Below, piece by piece: positions 53,570 through 62,964 of a stretch of DNA of 64,000 nucleotides. The first letter of the stretch is position 1; the number at the start of each line of letters is the position of its first letter. Source of the stretch: Zunongwangia profunda SM-A87 (GTDB taxonomy: Bacteria; Bacteroidota; Bacteroidia; Flavobacteriales; Flavobacteriaceae); contig NC_014041.1 in the NCBI RefSeq assembly GCF_000023465.1, positions 3,168,001 to 3,232,000 on the forward strand, in the 5' to 3' direction. The position numbers and the translations under genes are program-made. Below the pieces are notes generated by a model. The model saw only the letters and a program-made list of their open reading frames with translations. It ran no database searches and was not told where the DNA came from.

Positions 53570-54495
53570 AATAAGAACAGTAAATGCGACGATTTGAAAA
53601 TGTGATGATGTGGTGATTCGCGGCGGCTGAGTGATTGTGACGCAGGAGCAATTGTATCGAAGTCAAAGATGATATGGCAATTTGAAAATGAGATGATTTG
53701 AAAATGAGATAAGGTAGTAATGTATGAATAGATATAATTTTGAATCTTAAATTCGGTAGAAAAAAACAACTTTAAACCTTGAATTTGGAAACAAGAGAGG
53801 AGATAAGAACCAAGAAAATCACGTCATCCTAATTGGTGTGATAGCTAGATTTAGGTAGAGTAATGATTATATTTCAATAAAAGAAGAGAAAGTAGTAAAA
53901 CCGGTATTTGTCATTTCGAGCGAGGCACGAGTCGAGAAATCGATTTTCAATAGGAACTGAAAATTAAGATTTCTTTATTCCGCTGTGCTTCAGCATAAAT
54001 AAGATCGAAATTTTTATCTACTCAATCTAATTTTTGCCATCCTTAACCATGCTTCACAGGCAGACTAGGCAAGGAGATCTCCTCAATAATGAAAAAAGAA
54101 AAAAACAACTTTAAACCTTAAACTTTTCAACTTTGAACGCTACTGTCACTTCGAGTGATTTTATTGTAGCGATAGCGAAAATAAAATAGTATCGAGAAGT
54201 AAAAAGAAACGAGGTCTCGATACGAATTTCAATGATCATTGAAATTCACTCGACCTGAAAAGAAAAAAGAATATAGAAAATATAAATAAGACGATTTGAA
54301 AATGTGATGATGTGATGATTCGCGGCGGCTGAGTGATTGTGACGCAGAAGCAATTGTATCGAAGTTAAAGATGATATGGCAATTTGAAAATGTGATGATT
54401 TGAAAATGAGATAAGGTAGTAATGTATGAATAGATATAATTTTGAATCTTAAATTCGGTAGAAAAAAACAACTTTAAACCTTAAACTTTTCAACT
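53570..54495. repeat. Repeat-filled spacer with a duplicated 193-bp segment and a double hairpin
   Basis: A 193-base segment beginning GACGATTTGAAAATGTGATG occurs at 53588-53780 and 54290-54482 in the same direction, with about four substitutions between the copies. Between them lie a TTTCGAGCGAGGC..GTCGAGAAATC type palindrome (about 53914-53945) and a full double-hairpin element (54143-54258). The latter is in the opposite orientation to those at 37-41 kb. No gene is seen; short frames here are chance. Confidence 0.8.
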
Positions 54496-55089
54496 TTAAA
54501 CTTCACTACGTAACTTTTTATAATCCTCGGGGCTGTCAACATCAAAAGTGTTTTCAGCTTCGAGTTTTATGATGTTTGCGTGGTTTTTTAAAATCGATTT
54601 TGCCCCGGAATCACCGCTGATTTTTATTAATTCTGAAAAACTTTTCTGTGGAAATAATGCAGGAACGCCAGGTTTTCCTGAGTAATTTGTAACGATAACA
54701 GGAGATTGATTTTCGTTAAATTTCGATATCATTTTATCTAAATACCGGGAAGTAATAAATGGCTGATCGCCCAGCATCACTAGAATTGAATTATACTCAC
54801 TATTTTTCTGAATTGTTGCCACGCCAACAGCGATAGATTTTCCTAAACCATCATTCCATTCTTTATTTTCTATAATTTCAATATCTAAAAAATCCACTTT
54901 TTGTTGAATTTCATCCTTATTTGCTCCTAAAACACAAAATACTTGAGCACTTTTGCTCATTTTGGCCATTTTCAATGCATTTCCTAATAAAGTGGAATCT
55001 TTATAGGGCAAAACTTGCTTAATTTCATTCATTCTGCTAGAAGCACCGGCTGCAAGTACTAAAATTGCGGTCTTAAAATTTGTTCCCAT
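54496..55089 (-). CDS. mocA: Molybdenum cofactor cytidylyltransferase-like protein
   Basis: Expected to attach CMP to molybdopterin to form the cytosine dinucleotide cofactor used by molybdenum hydroxylases. 197 residues, a MobA-like nucleotidyltransferase fold: LAAGASSRMNEIKQVLPY (residues about 12-29, the GASSRM loop and the K of KQVLPY), GVATIQKN-SILVMLGDQPFI (about 92-112, metal Asp in GDQP), GKPGVPALFP and FDVDSPEDY. It lies 11 nt after xdhC and in one minus-strand unit with the oxidoreductase genes, which supports MCD maturation for that enzyme. A GTP-specific MobA is encoded separately at 61.3 kb. Confidence 0.87.
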   Translation of the reverse strand: MGTNFKTAILVLAAGASSRMNEIKQVLPYKDSTLLGNALKMAKMSKSAQVFCVLGANKDEIQQKVDFLDIEIIENKEWNDGLGKSIAVGVATIQKNSEYNSILVMLGDQPFITSRYLDKMISKFNENQSPVIVTNYSGKPGVPALFPQKSFSELIKISGDSGAKSILKNHANIIKLEAENTFDVDSPEDYKKLRSEV

Positions 55090-55100
55090 CTTATTTAATC

Positions 55101-56111
55101 CTAATGAATAGCGCCCATTTTTTCTCGTAAAGACGGAATTGATTTTCCTCGTTTCACCGCTAAAATTTCAGCTAAAATAGCGACTGCAATTTCTTCTGGA
55201 GTAATTGCTCCAATATCAATACCAGCTGGGCCGTAAAGCTTATCAAAAAAATTAAATTCGATATCGGTTTGCATTTCAATTAGTTCATTATACATTTTTT
55301 CGCGGCGTTTTGTAGATCCTAAAATCCCAATGTAAAAAGGATGCTTATCTTTTATCGATAGTAAAAAATGTAGATCTCGGGCATAATTATGTGTCATTAA
55401 TACTACTGCGGTCTGGTTGTCGATTGCAATTTCTTTCGCTTGCTCTGGCTCCAATGCCAAAACTTCTTTACTTCCCGGAAAATTTTCAGTGGTTTTAGGA
55501 TCTTTGGGTGAAGAAACGATACTTACCTCCCAGCCCAATTGCGAAGCTAAAATACCTAACTTTACCGAATCATGCTCTGCACCAATTATTATTAGTTTTG
55601 AAACTGGTGATAATTGCTGACTAAACTTTTCTAATCCTGAATGAGAGCTTAATGCTCTGGAAGTCATTGAAAATTGCTTTTCACCAAAATCTATTACCGA
55701 CTCTAAAACTTCCAACTCACCAACTTCCTTTTTAAAAAACGAATCGATTTTAAAAGATTTTCGCTGTGCTATTTGCTGAAAAAAAAGTTGCTCAAACTCC
55801 AAAGAAATAGCCATTGGTTCTAATAAAATATATAAAGTTCCTTCACAACCTAATCGATACCTGCCGTCGTAAGTCATCATTTTCGCTATTCCGGTTTTTA
55901 AAACCGACTGCGCTTCAAACAGCACATCTTTTTCTACACAACCACCACTTACGGCTCCGGTAATTTTTCCGCCTTCTGTAATCAACATTCGAACGCCCGG
56001 TTTTCTATAAGAAGAACCATCAAGGGCGACTACACTCGCCAAAACGCTTTTCTTCCCGTGTTGCTGGTTTTCTAAAACCTGGCTAATTATTTCTTTAAAC
56101 TCGTATGTCAT
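55101..56111 (-). CDS. xdhC: XdhC/CoxI family molybdenum hydroxylase maturation factor
   Basis: Helps insert sulfurated cofactor into xanthine-dehydrogenase-type enzymes. 336 residues: an N-terminal XdhC/CoxI domain (VLASVVALDGSSYRKPGVRML, AVSGGCVEKDVL with the conserved Cys, LGCEGTLYILLEPM) and a C-terminal Rossmann domain (KLIIIGAEHDSVKLGILASQLGWEV, VVLMTHNYARDLHFL, YIGILGSTKRREKM, GPAGIDIGAITPEEIAVAILAEI). Its ATG overlaps the stop of the large subunit gene by 4 nt, so it is translationally coupled to its client. Confidence 0.92.
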   Translation of the reverse strand: MTYEFKEIISQVLENQQHGKKSVLASVVALDGSSYRKPGVRMLITEGGKITGAVSGGCVEKDVLFEAQSVLKTGIAKMMTYDGRYRLGCEGTLYILLEPMAISLEFEQLFFQQIAQRKSFKIDSFFKKEVGELEVLESVIDFGEKQFSMTSRALSSHSGLEKFSQQLSPVSKLIIIGAEHDSVKLGILASQLGWEVSIVSSPKDPKTTENFPGSKEVLALEPEQAKEIAIDNQTAVVLMTHNYARDLHFLLSIKDKHPFYIGILGSTKRREKMYNELIEMQTDIEFNFFDKLYGPAGIDIGAITPEEIAVAILAEILAVKRGKSIPSLREKMGAIH

Positions 56112-58306
56112 TTTTTATTTATTTCTTTTGCAAGCTGATCTTTTACCGGTAAATCCCTCACTCGAATTCCCGTAGCATCAAAAATTGCGTTGACTACCGC
56201 GGCACCGGCAGGACCTTGCGCCGATTCTCCTGCTCCCAATGGCGGTTGTTCTACTCTATCAATCACCTCAACTTCACACTCAGGGGTCTCTGGAAATCTA
56301 AAAATAGGATAAGAATTCCAATCCAGACTAATAATATGTTGATCGCTAAATAAAACCTTCTCTTTTATCGTCCAGCTTGCCGCCTGTATCATTCCTCCTT
56401 CCGTCTGGTTTTTAAGTCCGTCTGGATTTATACATTCTCCTGCATCGATCACTGCCCACATTTTCTTTACCAAAACTTCACTTTCTTCACTAACTTCAAC
56501 CAAAGCCGCCACCGCACAGTAAGACGATGAATTTTTATATCTTGAAAATGCGACCCCAACACCCTGATTTTTAGATTTTTTAACTGAATTTATTTTTTGT
56601 TGAAGTTTTTCTAAACATTCAATCGAACGAGTATCTGAAGAATGGTTGATCCTGAACTGAATAGAATCTTTCCCTGCTTTATAGGCCAGCTCGTCCATAA
56701 AACTTTCTATTGCAAAAATATTTCCAAAGGCACCTAAACTTCGCAAAGCCGATCTCCGCAGTGGCCCGCTAAAAATATGAGATTGGGTTTGTAAATCAGC
56801 AATCTCATAATAAGGAACTGAATTTCTGAGTGCTCCACCTTTAAATCCTCCTGCCGGCTTTTTATAGGATTTCCCCAGATACCTTGCGGGTAATAAATTA
56901 TCAGGATTTCCGCCTGGTCGTGTACTATGTACATCAGACCAAAAATCGTATTTCCACCCGGCAATTTTTCCTTCTGGAGTTAATCCGGCTTCCATTTCAA
57001 AAGCCATTGGTGTGCCATAAGGTTCCCAGGCATGTTCTTCATCCCGCATCCACTGTAATCGTATATGTTTCCCCGGATAATTTTTAGCGAGCAAAGCTAC
57101 CTCAGCAGCAACATCATCAGCAGCATTATGACCATAGCAACCAGAACCAGGCGTACCGATAATGTGAATGTTTTCCTGCGGCATTTCTAATAATGGCGCT
57201 AAAGTTTCCCGCAAAGGATAAACACCCTGGCTATGCGTCCAAAGCTTTAATTTTTCATCCTTATAAATAGCTACCGCACAAGAAGGGCCGTTTGCGGCAT
57301 GCATGATGTAAGGCTTAAAGTAAGATGCTTTATGCTGAATAGAAGCCGATTTTAAAGCTTTTTCCCAATCGCCACGTTGTTCTTCCACCGCAACCTCTGC
57401 TGCTAAATTTTTGATATATGTTTTTAAATCTTTGTCTGCCGGAAGTGGTGCTCCAGTTTCCCATTGGGTATTTGCAAAAATTTCTCGTTGCAATTGTACA
57501 GCCTGAAATTCCTCTTCTGAAATTACTCCTAAAAAATCACCAATTTTGACCAATTTTAAGAAGCCTTCTTTTCCAGAAAAAGCATTTTCATTAATCGATT
57601 TCAATTTAGAAGTATAGGAAGGCGGCCTGATGATCCTGGCATGAAGCATTCCTGGAAATCGCAAATCCTGAATAAAAGTATGTTTGCCAACTACCATTTG
57701 CGATATATCTTTTCGCTTGATAGGTTGGCCGACGATTTTCCGACTTGCTTTTGCCTTAAATTCAGGAGGTATTTTTAAATTTCGTTCGATTTGCTGCCCA
57801 TCGAGTATTTCAAAAAAAGAAAATTTCTGCTCTTCGTTCAGAATAAAACCATCTTTTAAATCAAGTCTATCTTTATCGATTTTCAACTTTTTAGCCGCTA
57901 GCTCTTTTAAAATTTCCCTGGCACAGGCTGCCGCATTTCTAATACTCATAGCACTTGCCTCTATCGATCGACTTCCCGCCGTATAGCCTTCGTTGGCTGT
58001 TACACCAGTTTCAGCAAGATTCACTTCAACCAGATCGATATTGGTATTTAATTCTTCTGCAGCCACCTGGGCAACCGCAATCCTGATTCCCTGACCCAAC
58101 TCCATTTTTCCAGTTAAAACCTTAATTCGGCCATCTCCTAATATTCTTATCCAGGCATTGATTTGCTCTTCGCTTGGGCGTTTGGGGATCTCATCAAAAG
58201 CATTTACTGATTTTTTTGAATCTAAAACACAGGCTGTTCCCAACATCGAAAAACCAAGGCTCACGTAACCCATTTGCTTGATAAAAGTTCGTCTGTTAGT
58301 ACTCAT
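56108..58306 (-). CDS. Molybdopterin-binding large subunit, isoquinoline 1-oxidoreductase/aldehyde oxidase type
   Basis: 732 residues with a twin-arginine signal (NRRTFIKQMGYVSLGFSML) that ends in GTAC, so exported folded and possibly lipid-anchored. It belongs to the xanthine dehydrogenase family. Seen: ITGKMELGQG-type motif VLTGKMELGQGIRIAVAQVA, GCYGHNAADDVAAEVALLA, LRWM-like LQWMRDEEHAWEPYGTPM, GGFKGGALRNSVP, RSLGAFGNIFAIESFMDELA and the catalytic-Glu block PPLGAGESAQGPA near the C-terminus. It works with the 2Fe-2S subunit 3 nt upstream and xdhC downstream. Substrate is probably an aldehyde or N-heterocycle; the sequence does not say which. Confidence 0.9.
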   Translation of the reverse strand: MSTNRRTFIKQMGYVSLGFSMLGTACVLDSKKSVNAFDEIPKRPSEEQINAWIRILGDGRIKVLTGKMELGQGIRIAVAQVAAEELNTNIDLVEVNLAETGVTANEGYTAGSRSIEASAMSIRNAAACAREILKELAAKKLKIDKDRLDLKDGFILNEEQKFSFFEILDGQQIERNLKIPPEFKAKASRKIVGQPIKRKDISQMVVGKHTFIQDLRFPGMLHARIIRPPSYTSKLKSINENAFSGKEGFLKLVKIGDFLGVISEEEFQAVQLQREIFANTQWETGAPLPADKDLKTYIKNLAAEVAVEEQRGDWEKALKSASIQHKASYFKPYIMHAANGPSCAVAIYKDEKLKLWTHSQGVYPLRETLAPLLEMPQENIHIIGTPGSGCYGHNAADDVAAEVALLAKNYPGKHIRLQWMRDEEHAWEPYGTPMAFEMEAGLTPEGKIAGWKYDFWSDVHSTRPGGNPDNLLPARYLGKSYKKPAGGFKGGALRNSVPYYEIADLQTQSHIFSGPLRRSALRSLGAFGNIFAIESFMDELAYKAGKDSIQFRINHSSDTRSIECLEKLQQKINSVKKSKNQGVGVAFSRYKNSSSYCAVAALVEVSEESEVLVKKMWAVIDAGECINPDGLKNQTEGGMIQAASWTIKEKVLFSDQHIISLDWNSYPIFRFPETPECEVEVIDRVEQPPLGAGESAQGPAGAAVVNAIFDATGIRVRDLPVKDQLAKEINKK

Positions 58307-58309
58307 ATT

Positions 58310-58783
58310 TTATGATTTTGAGACTTTTTTTATAGCTTTTATAAAACGTGAATGCGTACCGCAACGACAAATATTCTTTTCTAGACCATTTTTAATTTCA
58401 GCAGCTGTAGGATTTTTCTTTTCATTCAGCAACGAAACCGAATTGATTAAAACACCATTTAAACAGTAGCCACATTGTGCAGCCTGCTCGTCGATAAAAG
58501 CCTGTTGTAAGGGATGTAAATTTCCGTTTTCAGCAAGGCCTTCAATAGTCACGATCTTTTTCTCAATGACTTCACTCACGGGAATTCTGCATGAAGGATT
58601 CGCTTTTCCGTTTAATAATACCATGCAGGCTCCGCATTGTTCTAACCCACAGCCAAACTTTGGGCCATTGAGTTCTAAATTATTCCGAAGCGCATATAAC
58701 AGTGGCGTTTCAGGAGCTATCCTTAAACTTCGATCTTTTCCGTTTACATTCAACACTAGACTTGCTTTCATACTTTTTTTCAT
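58310..58783 (-). CDS. 2Fe-2S subunit of the molybdenum hydroxylase
   Basis: 157 residues with two iron-sulfur sites: a plant-ferredoxin-like N-terminal domain with Cys residues in GPKFGCGLEQCGACMVLLNG and PSCRIPV, and a helical C-terminal domain with QCGYCLNGVLINS and NICRCGTHSRFIKAI. It passes electrons from the molybdopterin site of the large subunit. No signal peptide is visible, so it presumably rides out with the Tat-dependent partner. It is the first gene of the minus-strand unit and is divergent from the moa operon. Confidence 0.93.
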   Translation of the reverse strand: MKKSMKASLVLNVNGKDRSLRIAPETPLLYALRNNLELNGPKFGCGLEQCGACMVLLNGKANPSCRIPVSEVIEKKIVTIEGLAENGNLHPLQQAFIDEQAAQCGYCLNGVLINSVSLLNEKKNPTAAEIKNGLEKNICRCGTHSRFIKAIKKVSKS

Positions 58784-58960
58784 ACTTCAGGAATAGTTTT
58801 TAAGGATAAACTACTTTGATGAATTTTGAAATTAATCAATAGAATAGCTTGAATTAAGCGATTCGCTCTTAAATCTTTCTTAATTTTAAAAATTTTCGAT
58901 AGGAAAGTTTAAATTTCATAAGTCATTGTGCAATTCAGCTTTTATATTTACCTTAAAAAA

Positions 58961-59197
58961 ATGAAAATCTTACTTTTCGGGATTGCAAAGGATATTGTAG
59001 GAAATCAATTTTTGGAAGACGCTTCTTTTAAGGCCAAAACTGTAGCCGAACTAAAGCAAGAACTTATTCAAAAATATCCGGATTTTGCGAAAATTTCTTC
59101 TCTGGCGATCGCTGTAGACGAAGAATATGCTAGTGACGAGCAACAGATTTCAGCAGATAATGAAATTGCAATAATCCCGCCGGTTAGCGGAGGTTAA
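58961..59197 (+). CDS. moaD: Molybdopterin synthase sulfur carrier subunit
   Basis: Ubiquitin-like sulfur carrier of about 78 residues ending in PPVSGG, the Gly-Gly tail that is adenylated and thiocarboxylated. I prefer the ATG at 58961 (MKILLFGIAKDIVGNQF). The frame is open from a GTG at 58928, but its extra 11 residues are not typical. Heads the plus-strand moaD-moaE-moaA-moaC-mobA-moeB-modA series. An AT-rich TATATTTA just upstream may be its -7 box. Confidence 0.9.
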   Translation: MKILLFGIAKDIVGNQFLEDASFKAKTVAELKQELIQKYPDFAKISSLAIAVDEEYASDEQQISADNEIAIIPPVSGG

Positions 59198-59229
59198 CGC
59201 TGTTTAAAAATTTTGAGTTTAGATGATAT

Positions 59230-59649
59230 ATGAAAAAGAAAATTGAAATTATAGCACATATCGATCCGTCTGTGATCTACAAAGAACTTTCCCACCCCGG
59301 CAGCGGTGGAATTTGTGTTTTTATAGGTGCTGTTCGCGATATTACTCAAAATCAAAAAGTGAATGCTCTTTTTTTTGAAGCATACGAGACGATGGCACTT
59401 AAAGAAATGGAGAAGATTGCTGCTACTGCAAGTAAGCAATGGAATTTAAACCGACTGATTATGCAGCATGCTGTTGGCGAGAAGAAAATAGAAGAACCCG
59501 TGGTGTTAGTTGGTGCCTCCTCGGCACATCGTAATGATTGCTTCGAAGCCTGCAGATTTTTAATCGATACCTTAAAAGAAAAAGTACCGATTTGGAAAAA
59601 AGAATTTTTCGAAGGTAAAGAACAAGTCTGGGTGACACCGCACCCATAA
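59230..59649 (+). CDS. moaE: Molybdopterin synthase catalytic subunit
   Basis: Converts cyclic pyranopterin monophosphate to molybdopterin using MoaD thiocarboxylate. 139 residues, usual length. Seen: SGGICVFIGAVRDITQNQKV (about 26-45), FFEAYETMALKEMEKIA, RLIMQHAVGEKKIEEPVVLVGASSAHRNDCFEAC with the catalytic region, and the lysine-rich KVPIWKKEFFEGKEQW-like end that includes the conserved Lys pair. It lies 32 nt after moaD. Confidence 0.95.
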   Translation: MKKKIEIIAHIDPSVIYKELSHPGSGGICVFIGAVRDITQNQKVNALFFEAYETMALKEMEKIAATASKQWNLNRLIMQHAVGEKKIEEPVVLVGASSAHRNDCFEACRFLIDTLKEKVPIWKKEFFEGKEQVWVTPHP

Positions 59650-59683
59650 ACAGCAGAATTTAAAATCCCTAAAAAGAAATTGA

Positions 59684-60670
59684 ATGCTTATAGATAATCA
59701 CCAAAGAAAAATTAATTATCTGCGATTGGCGGTGACCGATCGTTGTAATTTGCGCTGCAATTATTGTATGCCCGAAAGCGGAATTAATTTTGCAAAAAAA
59801 GATAAACTTTTATCGATTGATGAATTATATCAATTAAGTAAAATCTTGGTGGAGCAAGGCATCACAAAAATTAGAATTACCGGCGGTGAACCTTTTGTTC
59901 GTAAAGAGTTAATGATATTACTACGCAAACTTGCTAATCTGGAAAACCTTGAAGATATTAGCATTACCACTAATGCGACTTTGATTGGTGAGCATATTCC
60001 TGAATTAAAAGAATTAGGGATCAAAAACATTAATTTAAGCCTGGATTCGATTACACCTGAAACTTTTAAAAAAGTGACTCGCCGTGATCAGTTCGAAACG
60101 GTTTACGGAAACTTGATCAAACTCATCCAGGAAGATTTTAATGTAAAAGTAAATTTTATCGCGCTTGATGGACAGAATACTGACTATATAATTCCGATTC
60201 TGGAGGATTTAACCCGGCATTATCCTGTTTCGGTTCGATTTTTAGAAGAGATGCCTTTTAATGGTGGAAGCAAAAACTTCCAGACCATAAAATGGAATCA
60301 TAAAGCGATTTACAATCACATCGCCTCACATTATCCGAATATCGAAAAACTTTCTTCGGAAGAAACTTCGACTTCGGTAAACTATAAGATTGAAGGTTTT
60401 GAAGGTAGTTTTGGGATCATTCCGAGTTTTACACGTAATTTCTGCGGAAGCTGCAATCGATTAAGAATTACCGCTACCGGTGATGTTATTACCTGTCTTT
60501 ATGCCAGCGCCGATCGAAATATTCGTGAGATTCTTCGTGCTGAAAATTCTGAAGAAAACATCAAAAATCAGATCTTAAAAGCTGTTGGTAGCAGAGCCAA
60601 AGATGGTTTTGAAGCTGAAGCTCAAAATAAAAATTATTACGAAAATTCAATGACTAGTATCGGTGGATAA
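59684..60670 (+). CDS. moaA: GTP 3',8-cyclase (radical SAM)
   Basis: First step of molybdenum cofactor synthesis, opening GTP to 3',8-cyclo-GTP. 328 residues. N-terminal radical-SAM cluster CNLRCNYCMP (Cys at about 22, 26 and 29), RITGGEPFVRKEL and NLSLDSITPETF. The second 4Fe-4S site is in FCGSCNRLRITATGDVITCLY near residues 259-279. It ends by overlapping moaC by 8 nt. The C-terminus ends in SIGG, as in other MoaA proteins that use a Gly-Gly tail. Confidence 0.96.
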   Translation: MLIDNHQRKINYLRLAVTDRCNLRCNYCMPESGINFAKKDKLLSIDELYQLSKILVEQGITKIRITGGEPFVRKELMILLRKLANLENLEDISITTNATLIGEHIPELKELGIKNINLSLDSITPETFKKVTRRDQFETVYGNLIKLIQEDFNVKVNFIALDGQNTDYIIPILEDLTRHYPVSVRFLEEMPFNGGSKNFQTIKWNHKAIYNHIASHYPNIEKLSSEETSTSVNYKIEGFEGSFGIIPSFTRNFCGSCNRLRITATGDVITCLYASADRNIREILRAENSEENIKNQILKAVGSRAKDGFEAEAQNKNYYENSMTSIGG

Positions 60671-61136
60671 AAAACTCTCACATATTAATAAACAGGGAAA
60701 CGCTGAAATGGTAGACATTTCAGAAAAAGAAATTATCAGCCGAACTGCCATCGCAACCGGTAGAATTTTATTTCCTACGGAAGTTTTTAAGCAGCTGCAA
60801 ACAGATGGTTTTTTAAGTAAAAAAGGAAGTATCACGCAAACAGCGATCATTGCAGGAATTCAGGCAGTAAAGAAAACCTCCGATCTTATTCCACTTTGTC
60901 ATCCGCTGCGCCTGTCTAAAATTAATATAGACATTCAGCCGGGCGAAAATTCCTTAGATATCGAATGTTTGGTAAAATGTAATGAGCGTACCGGCGTAGA
61001 AATGGAGGCTTTAACCGGAGTTTCGGTCGCAGCACTTACCATTTACGATATGACCAAAGCACTGAGTCACGAATTGGAAATCTCTGAAATCAAACTGAAA
61101 AAGAAAACCGGTGGAAAAAGTGATTTTGGAGTTTAA
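60663..61136 (+). CDS. moaC: Cyclic pyranopterin monophosphate synthase
   Basis: Rearranges 3',8-cyclo-GTP to cPMP, acting after MoaA. 157 residues, starting at a GTG that overlaps the moaA stop by 8 nt. Seen: AEMVDISEKEIISRTAIATG, IAGIQAVKKTSDLIPLCHPL with the conserved KxxxxxxPxCHPL motif, VKCNERTGVEMEALTGVSVA, and YDMTKALSHELEI with the catalytic Asp-Met-x-Lys. Followed by a 144-bp spacer before mobA. Confidence 0.95.
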   Translation: MDKKLSHINKQGNAEMVDISEKEIISRTAIATGRILFPTEVFKQLQTDGFLSKKGSITQTAIIAGIQAVKKTSDLIPLCHPLRLSKINIDIQPGENSLDIECLVKCNERTGVEMEALTGVSVAALTIYDMTKALSHELEISEIKLKKKTGGKSDFGV

Positions 61137-61280
61137 TATGTTGATTTGCTAATGTGTTGATGTGTCAATTTGAAAATACGATGATTTAAAATGTGATGCT
61201 GGATTATGTTGAATTTTGAATGTGGAATTTTAAATATGATGTAAGCTGACGGCTGAAAGCTAATAGCTAACACAAAAACA
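61137..61280 (+). other. Short spacer with simple words between moaC and mobA
   Basis: Contains runs of degenerate words (GTTGATTTGCTAATGTGTTGATGTGTCAATT type, ATGATTTAAAATGTGATG, TTGAATTTTGAATGTGG) like the linkers of the repeat arrays, and AGCTGACGGCTGAAAGCTAATAGCT. No gene is seen. Confidence 0.5.
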
Positions 61281-61877
61281 ATGAAAACTAAACTAAACGG
61301 ACTTATACTTGCTGGCGGAAAAAGCACCCGAATGGGCACCGATAAAGGTGAGATTGCTTATCATGGCAAACCGCATCGAGAATATTTATACGAACTTTTA
61401 GAGAAATTTTGCGATGATGTTTACCTAAGCATACGAAGTGAGCAACACCAAAATTTACCTGATAACTTAAAAACGATCACCGATAAAGACCAATATCGAG
61501 GTCCGTTAAACGGAATGATTAGTGCACATCAGGAATTTCCAAAAGTCGCCTGGTTAGTAGTTGCGACCGATTTACCGTTGATCGACAAAAACTCGATTCG
61601 GCAATTAATCAATAAGCGAAATCCTGAAAAAATAGCCACCGCTTACGCAACTCATCAATCAGGTTTACCTGAGCCGATGTTTGCTATTTGGGAATCAAAG
61701 GCTTTTCCAAAAGCTATCGAATATCTGGAAAGTGGCACGAATACTTGTCCGCGTAAATTTTTAATTAATTCAGATATACAATTAATTTTCCCATCTAGCG
61801 ACGATATTTTGATCAATGCCAACAATAAACAAGAATACGAACTTGCCTTAAAAAAACTACAGAAAGTTGAATCCTAA
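61281..61877 (+). CDS. mobA: Molybdenum cofactor guanylyltransferase
   Basis: Attaches GMP to molybdopterin. 198 residues, with LILAGGKSTRMGTDKGEIAY (about 8-27; the GGxSxRMGxDK loop), YRGPLNGMISAHQEFPK, WLVVATDLPLIDKNSI (metal Asp in ATDLP) and TYATHQSGLPEPMFAIW-like sequence. The end overlaps moeB by 11 nt. The GTP-type loop distinguishes it from the CTP-type protein at 54.5 kb, suggesting both MGD and MCD cofactors are made. Confidence 0.92.
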   Translation: MKTKLNGLILAGGKSTRMGTDKGEIAYHGKPHREYLYELLEKFCDDVYLSIRSEQHQNLPDNLKTITDKDQYRGPLNGMISAHQEFPKVAWLVVATDLPLIDKNSIRQLINKRNPEKIATAYATHQSGLPEPMFAIWESKAFPKAIEYLESGTNTCPRKFLINSDIQLIFPSSDDILINANNKQEYELALKKLQKVES

Positions 61878-62964
61878 ACGATATACACGACAAACCCGAT
61901 TGCAGGGATTTGGAGAAGCCGGACAGCAAAAACTGGCCGCAGCTAAAGTTTTGGTTATTGGTGCAGGTGGTCTTGGAGTTCCGGTATTGCAATATTTAAG
62001 CGGAATGGGCGTAGGCACCATCGGTATTGTTGATAATGACGTAGTCGATTTAAGTAATTTACAGCGCCAGATTTTATATGCTGAAAACGATATTGATCAG
62101 CCTAAAGTTAAAGTCGCAAAACAAAAATTAGAAGCGCTTAATAGTGAAATTGAGATTATTCCTTTCTATACATTTATTTCTACGGAAAATGCCTTAGAAA
62201 TTATTACCGATTTTGATGTAGTGGTAGATGCCTCAGATAATTTTCCAACACGATATTTGGTAAATGACGCTTGCGTTATTCTTAAAAAGCCTTTGGTGTA
62301 CGGTGCATTACATGCATTTGAAGGCCAGGTAAGCGTTTTTAATTATCAAGGCGGACCAACATATCGCTGTTTGTTCCCAGAAATGCCAAACCCTGAAGAA
62401 ATTCCTGATTGTAACGAAAATGGTGTTTTGGGAATCATACCGGGAATTATCGGAAGTTTACAGGCACTGGAAACTGTAAAAGTCATTACCGGAATTGGAG
62501 AAACCTTATCTGGAAAATTATTGCTGTTTGACGGACTAAGCCAATCGCAGCAAAAAATAAAATTTGGTTTGAACCCGCATCATCTTAAGATCAAAGAACT
62601 TCAAAAATCTTACGAATTCAGTTGCGCTACCGAAGTAAAATCGATAGAAGCTGAAGATTTCCTCGAAAAGTGGAAGGGTGAAGATATTCAGCTTATCGAT
62701 GTTCGAAATCCTGAAGAAGTAGAAAGACAAAACTTACCGGAAACCATTCAGAAAGACTGGAAAAATATTCCGCTGAATAAGCTTCAGCGAGAATCATCAA
62801 AAATCAATCTTCAAAAACCGACTTACTTTTTATGCCAGTCAGGCATCCGAAGTATAAAAGCTATTAGGTTACTGGAAGGTTTAGGAATTCAGGGAGAATT
62901 TATAGATATAAAAGGCGGAATAAGTGCTATCTCAACAATAGCAGCAACCACAAAGCATGCTTAA
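61867..62964 (+). CDS. moeB: MoeB/ThiF-type adenylyltransferase with C-terminal rhodanese domain
   Basis: Activates the MoaD Gly-Gly tail by adenylation and probably supplies sulfur. 365 residues, starting at a TTG that overlaps mobA by 11 nt. E1-like domain (about 1-240): VLVIGAGGLGVPVLQYLSGM, DNDVVDLSNLQRQILY, DVVVDASDNFPTRYLVNDAC, GQVSVFNYQGGPTYRCLFPE. Rhodanese domain (about 255-355): DIQLIDVRNPEEVE and active Cys in YFLCQSGIRSIKA. Fusion of the two is common in this clade and could replace a separate sulfurtransferase. It could serve ThiS as well, but the neighbours favour MoaD. Confidence 0.92.
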   Translation: MNPKRYTRQTRLQGFGEAGQQKLAAAKVLVIGAGGLGVPVLQYLSGMGVGTIGIVDNDVVDLSNLQRQILYAENDIDQPKVKVAKQKLEALNSEIEIIPFYTFISTENALEIITDFDVVVDASDNFPTRYLVNDACVILKKPLVYGALHAFEGQVSVFNYQGGPTYRCLFPEMPNPEEIPDCNENGVLGIIPGIIGSLQALETVKVITGIGETLSGKLLLFDGLSQSQQKIKFGLNPHHLKIKELQKSYEFSCATEVKSIEAEDFLEKWKGEDIQLIDVRNPEEVERQNLPETIQKDWKNIPLNKLQRESSKINLQKPTYFLCQSGIRSIKAIRLLEGLGIQGEFIDIKGGISAISTIAATTKHA

